Below are positions 49,839 to 58,336 of a stretch of DNA of 64,000 nucleotides, one piece after another. Both the position numbers and the translations under genes were made by a program. The first letter of the stretch is position 1. Each line of letters opens with the position of its first letter. The notes under the pieces were generated by a model. It had not been told where the DNA came from and made no database searches. It saw only the letters and a list, made by a program, of their open reading frames with translations. The stretch is taken from assembly GCA_964584785.1 (NCBI GenBank), contig CAZPBY010000034.1, positions 1-64,000 of the forward strand, written 5' to 3'. The DNA is from JAHFTY01 sp964584785 (GTDB taxonomy: Bacteria; Acidobacteriota; Terriglobia; 20CM-2-55-15).

Positions 49839-50829
49839 CGGAGCACAACTGCGATTGCCGGTTCGCCATTGCCTGATGGGTGAAGATGGCGGCCCACGTG
49901 TTCAAGTTGATCGGACGGTCTCTCGGAGGGCGGAAACAGACGGCGCCGGAATTCAGGATGAAGTGTTCCAGGCGGGCGTGCAATTCCGCGAGCCGGCCGT
50001 TCCATTCGTTGCCTTGACAAAAACCCAGTGATCGGAGTGTCAGGCCAAGACGCAAGGCCTGGGCTAAAACGTCGGACCGGTCCTGTTCGAGGCGCACCAC
50101 CAGCGCTTCGAAACAATTTGCAGCCTCTTGCAGCGCGTGTGGCTTGTGCGAGACGCCGAACTGCACAAGTCCTTCCAGAGCGTATAAGGCGCCGTGACCG
50201 TCGGCACCTTCGATTTCGCTCATGACTTTACCGCTCCATTTATCAAACGTGTTCCAGATCGCGGGATGGTTTTGAAACGCAAGAAGCGCGGCCGCGGTCT
50301 TCAATTGAAACGGACCCGGTCGCGTGGACCAGCGATCCGGCAATTCACACCGGGCGTTTCTGAACACCGGAAGCGTGCGTCCTGTGGGCAAGACATGACG
50401 TAAGAGGCGTTGAAGGACGTTGAGTCGGGGCTGTTCCGGCACAAGCCGCCGGACCGCGTGCAGGCCACGGCAGAGCATCGCCAAATCGAACGTGAACGTG
50501 GCGGTGTTTCGCCAGTCGTGACGGTTGTCGAAATAATACCGAGTCCGAGGCGGACAATCGTCCGAAGTAACGCTATCGACCCACGCCACTGCTTCCGTCG
50601 CCGCTTTTCTTAAGTCCGAGTCCGCTCGATGCGCACTGACGAAGGCGAGCCAGCTGAGGTAATACCCCGTGATTTCGGGATACACAAACTCCGGCTCATT
50701 CCGTTCGTTCAGCCATCCGGCTATCGCGCCGGAGTGCCTTCCCGACGGAATGCGTACCCTGGAGTTGAGCAGCCACTGCTCAATAGCGACCTGTAAATCC
50801 GTGCCTGTATCTCGGATGAACGTTGCCAT
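49819..50829 (-). CDS. Hypothetical protein, possibly an alpha/alpha-barrel
   Basis: A protein of 336 residues, no signal peptide. It is helix-rich with repeated short helices and aromatic/His motifs (YPEITGYYLSWLAFVSAH, DLAMLCRGLHAVRRL, HGALYALEGLVQFGVS), which recalls (alpha/alpha)6-barrel glycoside hydrolases and lyases, but I do not recognise a family. The ATG lies 109 bp inside the upstream glycosyltransferase gene, an unusually long overlap, and no later in-frame ATG precedes conserved-looking sequence. It ends by overlapping the convergent aroKB gene by 20 bp. As the last gene of a sugar operon, a glycan-processing role is possible. Confidence 0.65.
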   Translation of the reverse strand: MATFIRDTGTDLQVAIEQWLLNSRVRIPSGRHSGAIAGWLNERNEPEFVYPEITGYYLSWLAFVSAHRADSDLRKAATEAVAWVDSVTSDDCPPRTRYYFDNRHDWRNTATFTFDLAMLCRGLHAVRRLVPEQPRLNVLQRLLRHVLPTGRTLPVFRNARCELPDRWSTRPGPFQLKTAAALLAFQNHPAIWNTFDKWSGKVMSEIEGADGHGALYALEGLVQFGVSHKPHALQEAANCFEALVVRLEQDRSDVLAQALRLGLTLRSLGFCQGNEWNGRLAELHARLEHFILNSGAVCFRPPRDRPINLNTWAAIFTHQAMANRQSQLCSVRKRIP

Positions 50830-52934
50830 GAAAACTGATGCAGTGCCTCCGCTGGAGCTTCCAGGCGATGCCTGTATTCAACGTCGACCAGGAGCTTGAT
50901 GATTTGAGCTGCGAATTCGCTCTCATCGACGATAACCAAAGACATAAGATCCGGCGCTCGAAGACCACGCGCTCCGTCCGGCGTGGATACACAGACGCGG
51001 CCGGCAGCGAGGGATTCGATCACCTTCAGCGAGCTGCCCCGAACATTTCTGTCAGGATTGATAGTGATCGAGCACTGTTGAAGGAACGGATGGACGTCCT
51101 CGATGAAATCGAACACGGTCACGCCCGGCTGATCAAAACATGTGTGCCGCGCCGAAATGACGCGCCCATCGTCACCTCCGAGAATCCATAGTTGCACGGC
51201 AGGCAGTTCCCCGCGAATCGCCGGATAAACGGATCCCAGAAATTCGATAATTCCGGCGAGATTTGGCGAATATCGAAAAGGCCCCAGAAAGAGAATCGGC
51301 GCATCCTGCGGCGACGGCGAGTAGTTTGGGGTCACATTAGCGCCGTTGTGGACGATGTGGACATTCTCTAGCGGGAGTAACGCGCAATCCTCTGCGCTGC
51401 ACGCCATCACTGCGTCGAATCGCCTGATGTAGCGCAACTCGAATTCGTCGGCCTTTGATTTGCGAGACGTTTCGGTCGCGACGTCATCCAGAAGGACATC
51501 GTGCAGCGTCACAATCCACGGTCTGTGGTCTCGGATATCGACCAGTTTCGCCAGTTCGACGAATTCGATCTGAACCACGTCGGGGTTATGCAAGATGATC
51601 ATCGCGCGAAGCATTTCGGCGAGCGTGGCGTGCGAGTGTGTCAGAATCCGGTCGATGCGGCCGTCGAACCCCGGGCGGGGCTTCCGTCCACTCAAGAGAT
51701 ACACGGCGTGACACGTCTGAAAGTACTTCACGCTGCCGGTCGAATAGTGTTCCGATTCGTCGCTCACCAGCACAATGTCGAAATCCAACGCCAGACGACG
51801 GACTAATTCGTGAATGCGTCTTGCGCCGCCATGCGCCGGCGGGTAAACGCAGTATGGACTGGCGATCATGATCAAAGGTTTTTCCGGCCGCCGTGGTCTT
51901 CCGTAGTGAATTTCAAAACCCGCAGGGCCGAGTTCGAATGGCGGATCGCAGTAACTGTGAAGTCTGGCGCTCAAGGTCGCGGCAATCGACGTCACCTGCA
52001 GCATCGATCGAAAAGACTCCTCATCAAGCCTGGCGATACTGCCGAAAATCGTCCGACGCGCGTCCGGCGGGAGTGCGGTGCGCAGTTGGAATCGCAAGCG
52101 GTTTCGTCTGAAGATCCGCTCGATTTCATCGGGCGCGAAGTATTTCAGATTGGTGCTCCGATGCGCATGCCACACTTTGGACTGCGGACAGAAGAGCACC
52201 TGAAATCCCTTGCGTGCCGCCTGGATACTCCATTCCACGTCTTCCCAGTAAAACGGTGCATACGTCCTGGTCGTGCGGATGAATCGAGCGAGAAGTTTGC
52301 GCTGGAACAAGGAACTGCCGCCACCGGCGTAGATGTGGTTACGCACGCGGTCATCATTCTCAGGCGGAATATCGCGTATTTCCACGAGGCCGCCCGCGTT
52401 GCGAATCTCCGTCAGCCCGGTTTCCTCACGACGCCGTGAGCCATCCTGAAAATAGATCTGCGACGCGATGGCGAAAACCGATGGACTGCGCCACTTCGCG
52501 ACCTCATGCAATGCCGCGGCATCAACCACCATGTCGCTGTTCAGCATGTAGACCCAATCGTACTTCGCGGCGGCAATGCCGATGGAAATGGCTTCAACGA
52601 ACCACAGCGGTTTGGATCGGAAGATCCATTGAACCTCGAATGCTTGAGTCAAATCGTTGTATGTGTCCGCCCGTGCATCGCTGACAACAACAATGACCTG
52701 CGTATCTTCGCCAAGCGCCGCGCACGCCGGTTTGAGCGATAGCAGGCAGCGGCGCAGCATTTCCTTATTTCCGCGTTCCGGTATGACGACCGAGATGCCG
52801 GCACTGACGGCGAACTTTGGTTTCGGCGACGGCTTTGGCCGGAGAAACCGACGAAGCGCCGTGCCGGCAGTGTCAACCGCGACGGTAGCGAGGTAGTACG
52901 GCGCGAGAAGCAACTTGCGGAGAGGCAGCTTCAT
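50721..52934 (-). CDS. Two-domain glycosyltransferase (GT2 + GT4 fusion)
   Basis: A protein of 737 residues. The N-terminal part (about 45-300) is a family 2 transferase: ISVVIPERGNKEMLRRCLLS, VYMLNSDMVVDAAAL (the metal-binding acidic region) and APFYWEDVEWSIQAARKGFQ. The C-terminal part (about 355-725) is a GT-B family 4 transferase: PAHGGARRIHELVRRLALDF, VHNGANVTPNYSPSPQ, FLGPFRYSPNLAGI and SSLKVIESLAAGRVCVS. One polypeptide can thus add two sugars in sequence. The ATG overlaps the radical SAM stop (ATGA). It is the main assembly enzyme of this operon and probably makes a cell-surface glycan. Donor sugars are unknown; WecB suggests an N-acetylmannosamine-type sugar. Confidence 0.85.
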   Translation of the reverse strand: MKLPLRKLLLAPYYLATVAVDTAGTALRRFLRPKPSPKPKFAVSAGISVVIPERGNKEMLRRCLLSLKPACAALGEDTQVIVVVSDARADTYNDLTQAFEVQWIFRSKPLWFVEAISIGIAAAKYDWVYMLNSDMVVDAAALHEVAKWRSPSVFAIASQIYFQDGSRRREETGLTEIRNAGGLVEIRDIPPENDDRVRNHIYAGGGSSLFQRKLLARFIRTTRTYAPFYWEDVEWSIQAARKGFQVLFCPQSKVWHAHRSTNLKYFAPDEIERIFRRNRLRFQLRTALPPDARRTIFGSIARLDEESFRSMLQVTSIAATLSARLHSYCDPPFELGPAGFEIHYGRPRRPEKPLIMIASPYCVYPPAHGGARRIHELVRRLALDFDIVLVSDESEHYSTGSVKYFQTCHAVYLLSGRKPRPGFDGRIDRILTHSHATLAEMLRAMIILHNPDVVQIEFVELAKLVDIRDHRPWIVTLHDVLLDDVATETSRKSKADEFELRYIRRFDAVMACSAEDCALLPLENVHIVHNGANVTPNYSPSPQDAPILFLGPFRYSPNLAGIIEFLGSVYPAIRGELPAVQLWILGGDDGRVISARHTCFDQPGVTVFDFIEDVHPFLQQCSITINPDRNVRGSSLKVIESLAAGRVCVSTPDGARGLRAPDLMSLVIVDESEFAAQIIKLLVDVEYRHRLEAPAEALHQFSWQRSSEIQARIYRSLLSSGCSTPGYAFRREGTPAR

Positions 52935-54424
52935 TGCAATTCCAAATGCTGTAGGGCAAACCCGAGGTCGCGACAGTCCGGACTGGACGAATGCGCCGAG
53001 GGACGGAAGACGCGGCTCGTCACGAATTCAAACAGCAGCCGTTCGTCGGCCGTTCGCAGCGGAAACGTGCGGTCGAATTGCTGGAATTGCGCGGTGGAAT
53101 TGGCAATCGAGGCCACGTTCAGGTTGTTCACCGACATGATCAGTTCGTTCGAATGCGTCGCTGGATCGTGGGGCAATATCCCGGCGATGCGGAAGTGTCG
53201 CACCTTTGAGTCCGCACGCAATTCCGCGACACTTGTTTTCTTGCTCCAGATCGCGGTGTTACCCGCTTCGATCCACCAGCCTCTCGTCAATTGCGGACTG
53301 AATCCATCGCCAGATTGAATCGCCGCCTTCCATAGTGAGGGCCTGTACGCGGTCTTCCAGACACAGTTACGGCAACCGGGATTTAAGCCGGCGACGTATT
53401 CTTCCCGAAACCGGCGATAACGGCCGCTGTGCCAGATTTCACCGAGACGCGAGAAGTGAAGGTTTCCCATCGGTATTTCGTCATGAACCTCACACACCAC
53501 GACGTCTCCGCTCGCCAACACATGAGCACTTTCAAATGGGCTCTGATCGCAGGTGTGGATGCGGCCGCCGGCCGGCAGAGCCGGCGCGTATGAACGAGGA
53601 ATGGAGTGCAGTTGGGGATTCAAGTCCAGATCCGGATTGAGAACGGTGACCGGCACCCCCGGGCACTCGATACGTGTTGTCGTCAACGCCTGCCGCAGCG
53701 ACTCTTTGAAATTTGCCGTCAGCTTGTTCGAGTTCAGTTCGCGCGAGAAATCGTACGGAACCGGATGCCTGCCGATGACGGGGTGAACAACGATCTCCGA
53801 TGCGCCAACCTCCCTGGCATAGCGGCTCAGAGCCGGCAATTGATCGAGGTTGCGGCTCATCGCTACAAAACAGAAGTCGAGTTTCGGTGTGCGTTTCCGC
53901 AGTCGTGCCTTCAATTCATTCAGCTGGTCGATGCGTTTCCTGAGCCCTTGCAGCGATCCAAAACCGTAAATGTCGCGATACTCCATGTCATCGAGCGTGT
54001 GAATCGAAACAGCCAGCCGGTCAAGATCGCTTTCGACGATCCTCTGGACCAACGACTCCGATGCGGAAGAGAGCGCTGTGACTAGTTCCGTGTAGGCCCC
54101 GGTGGCGCACGCCAGCTCGATGGCGTCGATCAGACGCGGGTAATGAATCGACTCGCCGGAATAGTTCAAGCCAATGAATTCCGGCTCCTCCAGCTGCTCG
54201 ACCAGCGAACGATAGATCTCGAAATCCATATTCTGTCCGGCGCCCCACCGGACCTCTCGGGTGCAGAACACACATTTGAACGGACACCGGGATGTGAGTT
54301 CGATCCAAAGAATCTTCGGAGCACTCGTGACCATGTGTTCTGTGGTGGGTTCAAAGACCCGGCCGGATTCCGACATCACCTTTATCACCTTGCGTTTGGG
54401 AAGCAGTCGTGACCACACGTTCAT
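52931..54424 (-). CDS. Radical SAM protein with SPASM-like and extra C-terminal domain
   Basis: A protein of 497 residues from the ATG at 54424, which is preceded by GGGAGGAG and overlaps the wecB stop (ATGA); longer frames are rejected. The 4Fe-4S motif is CPFKCVFC (Cys47, 51, 54), then a TIM-barrel half with GLNYSGESIHYP. Cys-containing CDQSPFESAHV, VVVCEVHD and NPGCRNCVWK (about 345-405) look like an auxiliary-cluster SPASM domain. The last 90 residues are a beta-rich domain of unknown role. SAM enzymes of this kind modify peptides or sugars. Its position between wecB and the double glycosyltransferase suggests a sugar or glycan modification. Confidence 0.83.
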   Translation of the reverse strand: MNVWSRLLPKRKVIKVMSESGRVFEPTTEHMVTSAPKILWIELTSRCPFKCVFCTREVRWGAGQNMDFEIYRSLVEQLEEPEFIGLNYSGESIHYPRLIDAIELACATGAYTELVTALSSASESLVQRIVESDLDRLAVSIHTLDDMEYRDIYGFGSLQGLRKRIDQLNELKARLRKRTPKLDFCFVAMSRNLDQLPALSRYAREVGASEIVVHPVIGRHPVPYDFSRELNSNKLTANFKESLRQALTTTRIECPGVPVTVLNPDLDLNPQLHSIPRSYAPALPAGGRIHTCDQSPFESAHVLASGDVVVCEVHDEIPMGNLHFSRLGEIWHSGRYRRFREEYVAGLNPGCRNCVWKTAYRPSLWKAAIQSGDGFSPQLTRGWWIEAGNTAIWSKKTSVAELRADSKVRHFRIAGILPHDPATHSNELIMSVNNLNVASIANSTAQFQQFDRTFPLRTADERLLFEFVTSRVFRPSAHSSSPDCRDLGFALQHLELQ

Positions 54425-55545
54425 GCGCTCCTCCCGAGGTGCTCGACAATATCGACGATGGCTTTCGCGCTGCTCCCATTTCCGAATGGATTCGCGATCC
54501 GCAATGGAGCCTTCGATAATTGTTCGGACGTTTTCAGATCTTCGAGTTCCCGCAGCAGGGCATCCGGCGAGTCTCCCACAATTTTCACCAGACCCGTCGC
54601 GATGGCTTCCGGCCGTTCTGTCTTTCCGCGAAACAAAAGAACGGTTGTGCCGAGAGTCGGAGCCTCTTCCTGAATTCCGCCGGAATCCGTCACCACGACC
54701 CATGCGTGACGTAGTAACTGGATAAACTCCGGGTAGTCGAGCGGTTCGAGCAAACGGATTCGCGGCTCACCGCGCAGCACTTGCGCGGCCTTCTGTACAG
54801 CGGGATTGGGGTGCATGGGAAACAGGACGCACACATTATCGTTGGTGGTCACGAAGTGCCGCAGCGCAAGGAACACGGATTCAAGGCGGGGAATGTTTTC
54901 GCGGCGGTGCATGGTCAGAACGATTCGTTTCACGTCCGCGGTTTCCGCGATGATCCGGTCCAGCTTGTGGCGCGAAACGTCTCCGGTCAGAACGTTGTGG
55001 AGCGAATCGATCACCGTGTTGCCGGTAACGAAAATTCTTGAATCGCAGATTCCTTCGCCAAGAAGATTGCGGCGGTTATCCGGTGTCGGCGCAAAGTGGT
55101 ATGAAGCGATCTCCGTTATCCGCTTTCGATGAATTTCCTCAGGATACGGCCTCGTTACATCTCCGGATCTCAGGCCGGCCTCGACGTGTGCGACATCAAT
55201 CTGCATCCGCGAACCCGCTTCAGCTGCGCCGACAGCCGTTGAGGTGTCACCCTGCACGAGAATCAGGTCCGGAGCTTCATGGTTCAAGATGAAGACCAGC
55301 CGTCGCAGGACGGTGCGCAGCACTTCGCCGGGCGTGCGGCCAGGCTGGTGGACGCGCAAGTCATAATCGACGCGTAATCGAAAAAACGTGATGAATGGCC
55401 GCAGGAGATCCCGATGCTGTCCGGAGTTGACGTTGACCGTTTGAAACGCGCAGCTGCGACGCTCGAGTTCGTGAATGACCGGAGCGAGCTTGATCGCCTC
55501 CGGGCGAGTTCCGAATACCGTGAGAATTTTGCGTGGCCGTCTCAT
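54421..55545 (-). CDS. wecB: UDP-N-acetylglucosamine 2-epimerase (non-hydrolysing)
   Basis: A protein of 374 residues from the ATG at 55545, the first that gives the family N-terminus KILTVFGTRPEAIKLAPV. Other signatures are GQHRDLLRPF, VQGDTSTAVGAAEAG, AHVEAGLRSGD, LTMHRRENIP and TDSGGIQEEAPTLG. The enzyme interconverts UDP-GlcNAc and UDP-ManNAc, feeding surface polysaccharide synthesis. The stop overlaps the radical SAM start. The preceding aldo/keto reductase ends 7 bp upstream of this start, so the five minus-strand genes form one operon. Confidence 0.92.
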   Translation of the reverse strand: MRRPRKILTVFGTRPEAIKLAPVIHELERRSCAFQTVNVNSGQHRDLLRPFITFFRLRVDYDLRVHQPGRTPGEVLRTVLRRLVFILNHEAPDLILVQGDTSTAVGAAEAGSRMQIDVAHVEAGLRSGDVTRPYPEEIHRKRITEIASYHFAPTPDNRRNLLGEGICDSRIFVTGNTVIDSLHNVLTGDVSRHKLDRIIAETADVKRIVLTMHRRENIPRLESVFLALRHFVTTNDNVCVLFPMHPNPAVQKAAQVLRGEPRIRLLEPLDYPEFIQLLRHAWVVVTDSGGIQEEAPTLGTTVLLFRGKTERPEAIATGLVKIVGDSPDALLRELEDLKTSEQLSKAPLRIANPFGNGSSAKAIVDIVEHLGRSA

Positions 55546-55552
55546 ATTGCGG

Positions 55553-56569
55553 CTACGGATGTCCCAGCACCGGATGTGGAACGTAAGGTTCTTCAAGGAA
55601 CGCCATCTCGTCGGCGGACAGGGAGACTCCGAGTGATGCCACGGCTTCTTCAACGTGTTCAGGGCTTGTCGCTCCGATGACGGGCGACGTGATCCATGGT
55701 TTCGACATCATCCATGCCAGTGCGATCTGCGCGGGCTTGACGGAACGTCGTCGCGCCAGTTCAACAGTGCGATCGGCAACTCGGAAGTCCGATTCCTGGT
55801 AGTAGAGGCGGTGGGCATATTCATCGGTCTTGGCGCGTAGAGTCTCGCCCCAATCTGTTCGGGAACGGTTGCCTGCCAGGAAGCCGCGGGCCAGCGGACT
55901 CCACGGAAGCAGCGCAATACCTTCCGCGCGGCAAAGAGGGATCATTTCGCGTTCCTCTTCCCGATAAACCAGATTGTAGTGGTTCTGCATCGATACAAAC
56001 CGCGTGCATCGCAATGCGTCCGCCCGATACAGCGACTTTGCGAATTCCCACGCGTACATGCTGGAAGCCCCGACGTAGCGCACCTTCCCATCCCGTATCA
56101 GATCGTTCAGCGCGGAGAGAGTCTCTTCGATGGGGACTTCGTAGTCCCAACGATGAATCTGGTAGAGATCAATGTAATCCGTGCCAAGACGTCTTAGCGA
56201 TGCATCTGCCGCGTCGAAAATATGTTTGCGCGAAAGTCCACGGTCATTTGGGCCGGAACCCATCGGTCCGTTCACCTTCGTGGCAACGACGACCTGATCA
56301 CGCGCGCTGAAGTCGCGGAGAGCGCGGCCCAGGATCTCTTCACTCGCGCCGGTGGAATAAACATCGGCGGTGTCGAAAAAATTGATGCCGGATTCGAGTG
56401 CCGTCTTAACGACGCTGCGGCCGGCGCGCTCATCGATCGTCCATCGTTGCCACTCGCGACTGCCGAACGACATGGTTCCGAGACAAATATTCGAAACCTT
56501 CAGACCGGTCGAACCAAGCCTGACGTAGCTGACGGCCGGCCGTCCGCGGAACCGCTCAAACAGGCTCAC
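55553..56569 (-). CDS. Aldo/keto reductase
   Basis: A protein of 338 residues of the AKR superfamily, (alpha/beta)8 barrel with NADP(H). Visible features are YVRLGSTGLKVSNICLG, the catalytic FFDTADVYSTGASEE (Asp, Tyr), VVVATKV (Lys), YIDLYQIHRWD (His) and RYVGASSMYAWEF. The GTG start has AGGAG 7 bp upstream; no ATG lies before the first strand. It is the first gene of the operon with wecB, the radical SAM protein and the glycosyltransferase. It may reduce a sugar or aldehyde intermediate of that pathway, or be a general detoxifying reductase. Confidence 0.88.
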   Translation of the reverse strand: MSLFERFRGRPAVSYVRLGSTGLKVSNICLGTMSFGSREWQRWTIDERAGRSVVKTALESGINFFDTADVYSTGASEEILGRALRDFSARDQVVVATKVNGPMGSGPNDRGLSRKHIFDAADASLRRLGTDYIDLYQIHRWDYEVPIEETLSALNDLIRDGKVRYVGASSMYAWEFAKSLYRADALRCTRFVSMQNHYNLVYREEEREMIPLCRAEGIALLPWSPLARGFLAGNRSRTDWGETLRAKTDEYAHRLYYQESDFRVADRTVELARRRSVKPAQIALAWMMSKPWITSPVIGATSPEHVEEAVASLGVSLSADEMAFLEEPYVPHPVLGHP

Positions 56570-56747
56570 GAATCGCTCCTGTTAAGGTGTTGGCGTCCGA
56601 ACGGGCAGTTGTCGTCAGGACTGATGGATTTTGAGGCCAAGCCGGTAAACAGCGAACAGCAATTAACATCGCGTCTGTAGAAAGGAACACCAAAAATCTA
56701 CTGCAGAATGGGAGGTAGCCGCAAATACGGCGAGCCGGAAATGGCGC

Positions 56748-56776
56748 CACGAAGCCCGTTGTGCGACGGGCTTCAT
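56748..56776. repeat. Short palindromic repeat related to the long palindrome
   Basis: CACGAAGCCCGTTGTGCGAC followed by GGGCTTCATG: the outer arms of the 9299 and 38817 elements without the inner stem. It lies upstream of the aldo/keto reductase operon, in the 56570-57043 gap. Confidence 0.65.
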
Positions 56777-56817
56777 GACGTTGCGTCTCAGTAATCTGTC
56801 GACTTGGTCTTTGAAGT

Positions 56818-56877
56818 TTCTTCTTTACGGCCGAACTTTCTTCTTTGCGCTCGGACTTTCTTCTTTGCCGCTGAACT
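56818..56877. repeat. 20-bp tandem repeats, block 1 (three units)
   Basis: Three head-to-tail 20-bp units of the type TTCTTCTTTACGGCCGAACT. They end exactly where the duplicated aroB 3' fragment begins. The same repeat unit forms block 2 at 58087-58260. Confidence 0.9.
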
Positions 56878-57042
56878 GCCGGCCGTTCTCACGAAGCGTT
56901 GATCGCACACATCAACTACGACAAGAAAGTCTTCGGCGACGCGCCTCGCTGGATTCTGCCCGTCGCGATCGGCCGCGCCGTGATTTCCAGCGGAGTCAGC
57001 GAAGCAGACCTGATCGCCGTCCTCAAGGAATCCGCTTCGTGA
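56878..57042 (+). pseudogene. Duplicated 3' end of aroKB
   Basis: The 165 bp match 49673-49837 except for one deleted T, one G-to-T change and the final codons (stop TGA instead of TAA). The peptide tail AVISSGVSEADLIAVLKESA is preserved. There is no start or upstream coding sequence, so it is a non-functional copy in the same orientation as the parent, about 7.2 kb away. Confidence 0.95.
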
Positions 57043-57043
57043 T

Positions 57044-58066
57044 TTAGTTTTCTTTTGGTTTTTGAACCGAATCGATCACCAAAACGTTGACCGGGCCCTT
57101 TGCCGATTCCAACTTCAATCCGAGTTCCTGGATAGCCGTGAACAGCGACGGAATGGGATCCCCTGCTGAAGGCGGTGAAATCGTTCCCGCCGCCCCGACG
57201 CCTGCTCCACCTGCTGGAAGTGCACCCGGAGGTATCGGCGGAAATCCACCGGGAGGGACCGGCATGTTTAAACCTTCGGGACTGAACTGCAACTTGAAAT
57301 CGAAGAGCCCTTTCAGATCCGTCTTGTCGACGACGAGTCTTCCGACCTGTTGCTGCAGCATGCCCAACAGATTCGCAATTGGGACACCCGTTGCCTGCAT
57401 CGTCATACCCGACGGGTTGATCATCACCATCATGGCGCCTCGCGGCATATTGACAGGACGGGGAGGACCTGCCGCCGCCCCAGGCGGCGGAGGAGGCGGA
57501 GGCGGCGGTGGGAACGGCGCGGATGGCCTTTCCGGCGCCGGACCGCAGGGCTGAGGCGGTCCGCCTGCCGTGAGTGCCGGCGGTGTTTGATCCGCCGACG
57601 CTTTGAGTTTGGGCCCGTCCTTGCCAACCACGAGGTTATAGATCGGAAGTTCACGCGTCTCCATGTGAGCCTTCAGCTCATACCGGTCCTCCAGCATCGA
57701 CTGAATCATGAGCTGCAGTTGATCGCGGGAAATCACTCCACCGCTGCAATCGACGGTTGCCTGAATATCGTATCGATCCAAATCGATCCAGTTCGGCGGA
57801 TTGATTATCTGAAGCTGGCCGGGTCCTTCGCTCGCCGGCCGATATGCCTGCTGCAACAACATCCTCAAGGTTGCGCCCGCCATTGTGTATCGGTTGCCGC
57901 GGGCGCCGCCTCCGCGCAATCCGGTGGGATTCGGCGCGTTGGGTTTTATGGAAACCACATCAAATGACGGCTTCGGAGTTTGAGGTGTTTGCGACAAGAC
58001 CGGAATTCCGGCGAGGATGAATGCCGCAATCCACAACGCGATTTTTCCGTTGGTCTTCAGTTGCAT
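57044..58066 (-). CDS. Exported TIGR03435-family protein (Solibacter-type)
   Basis: A protein of 340 residues. The signal peptide is followed by PSFDVVSIKPNAPNPTG, the opening typical of TIGR03435 proteins that are amplified in Solibacter and related soil Acidobacteria. Further family features are LRMLLQQAYRP, IQSMLEDRYELKAH and LPIYNLVVGKDGPKLK. A run of ten Pro and Ala/Pro-rich sequence (about 185-205) is inserted before the C-terminal half. ATG 58066 follows GGAG. The function of the family is unknown. It is monocistronic and flanked on both sides by the same 20-bp tandem repeat, which is unusual. Confidence 0.85.
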   Translation of the reverse strand: MQLKTNGKIALWIAAFILAGIPVLSQTPQTPKPSFDVVSIKPNAPNPTGLRGGGARGNRYTMAGATLRMLLQQAYRPASEGPGQLQIINPPNWIDLDRYDIQATVDCSGGVISRDQLQLMIQSMLEDRYELKAHMETRELPIYNLVVGKDGPKLKASADQTPPALTAGGPPQPCGPAPERPSAPFPPPPPPPPPPGAAAGPPRPVNMPRGAMMVMINPSGMTMQATGVPIANLLGMLQQQVGRLVVDKTDLKGLFDFKLQFSPEGLNMPVPPGGFPPIPPGALPAGGAGVGAAGTISPPSAGDPIPSLFTAIQELGLKLESAKGPVNVLVIDSVQKPKEN

Positions 58067-58086
58067 TTGGAAACTCTCCACCCTCT

Positions 58087-58260
58087 TTCTTCTTTACGGC
58101 CGAACTCTCTTCTTTACGGCTGAACTTTCTTCTTTGCGGTCGAACCTTCTTCTTTGCAGTCGAACCTTCTTCTTTGCCGCTGAACTTTCTTCTTTACGGT
58201 CGAACTTTCTTCTTTGCGGCCGAACTTTCTGCTTTACGACTGAACTTTCTTCTTGCGGCT
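58087..58260. repeat. 20-bp tandem repeats, block 2 (eight units and a partial)
   Basis: Eight full units at exact 20-bp period from 58087 to 58246 (consensus TTCTTCTTTRCGGYYGAACT) and a partial ninth. They occupy the promoter side of the TIGR03435 gene and the 3' side of the S9 peptidase gene. There are no unique spacers, so it is not CRISPR. Confidence 0.92.
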
Positions 58261-58336
58261 GCTCGTTTTGGGTTCCTCATGAGCGTTGGACGATATACAC
58301 CGGCCAGCCCTGAACGACAACTACCTTCACTGTCGA

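Noticed and set aside
49839..56877. Integrative element with its own recombinase
   Set aside because: The direct repeats suggest insertion, but no integrase, transposase or excisionase gene is in the interval. Only the repeat pattern is claimed.
58087..58260. CRISPR array
   Set aside because: The 20-bp units are directly adjacent with no unique spacers, and no cas genes are present. It is a simple tandem repeat.
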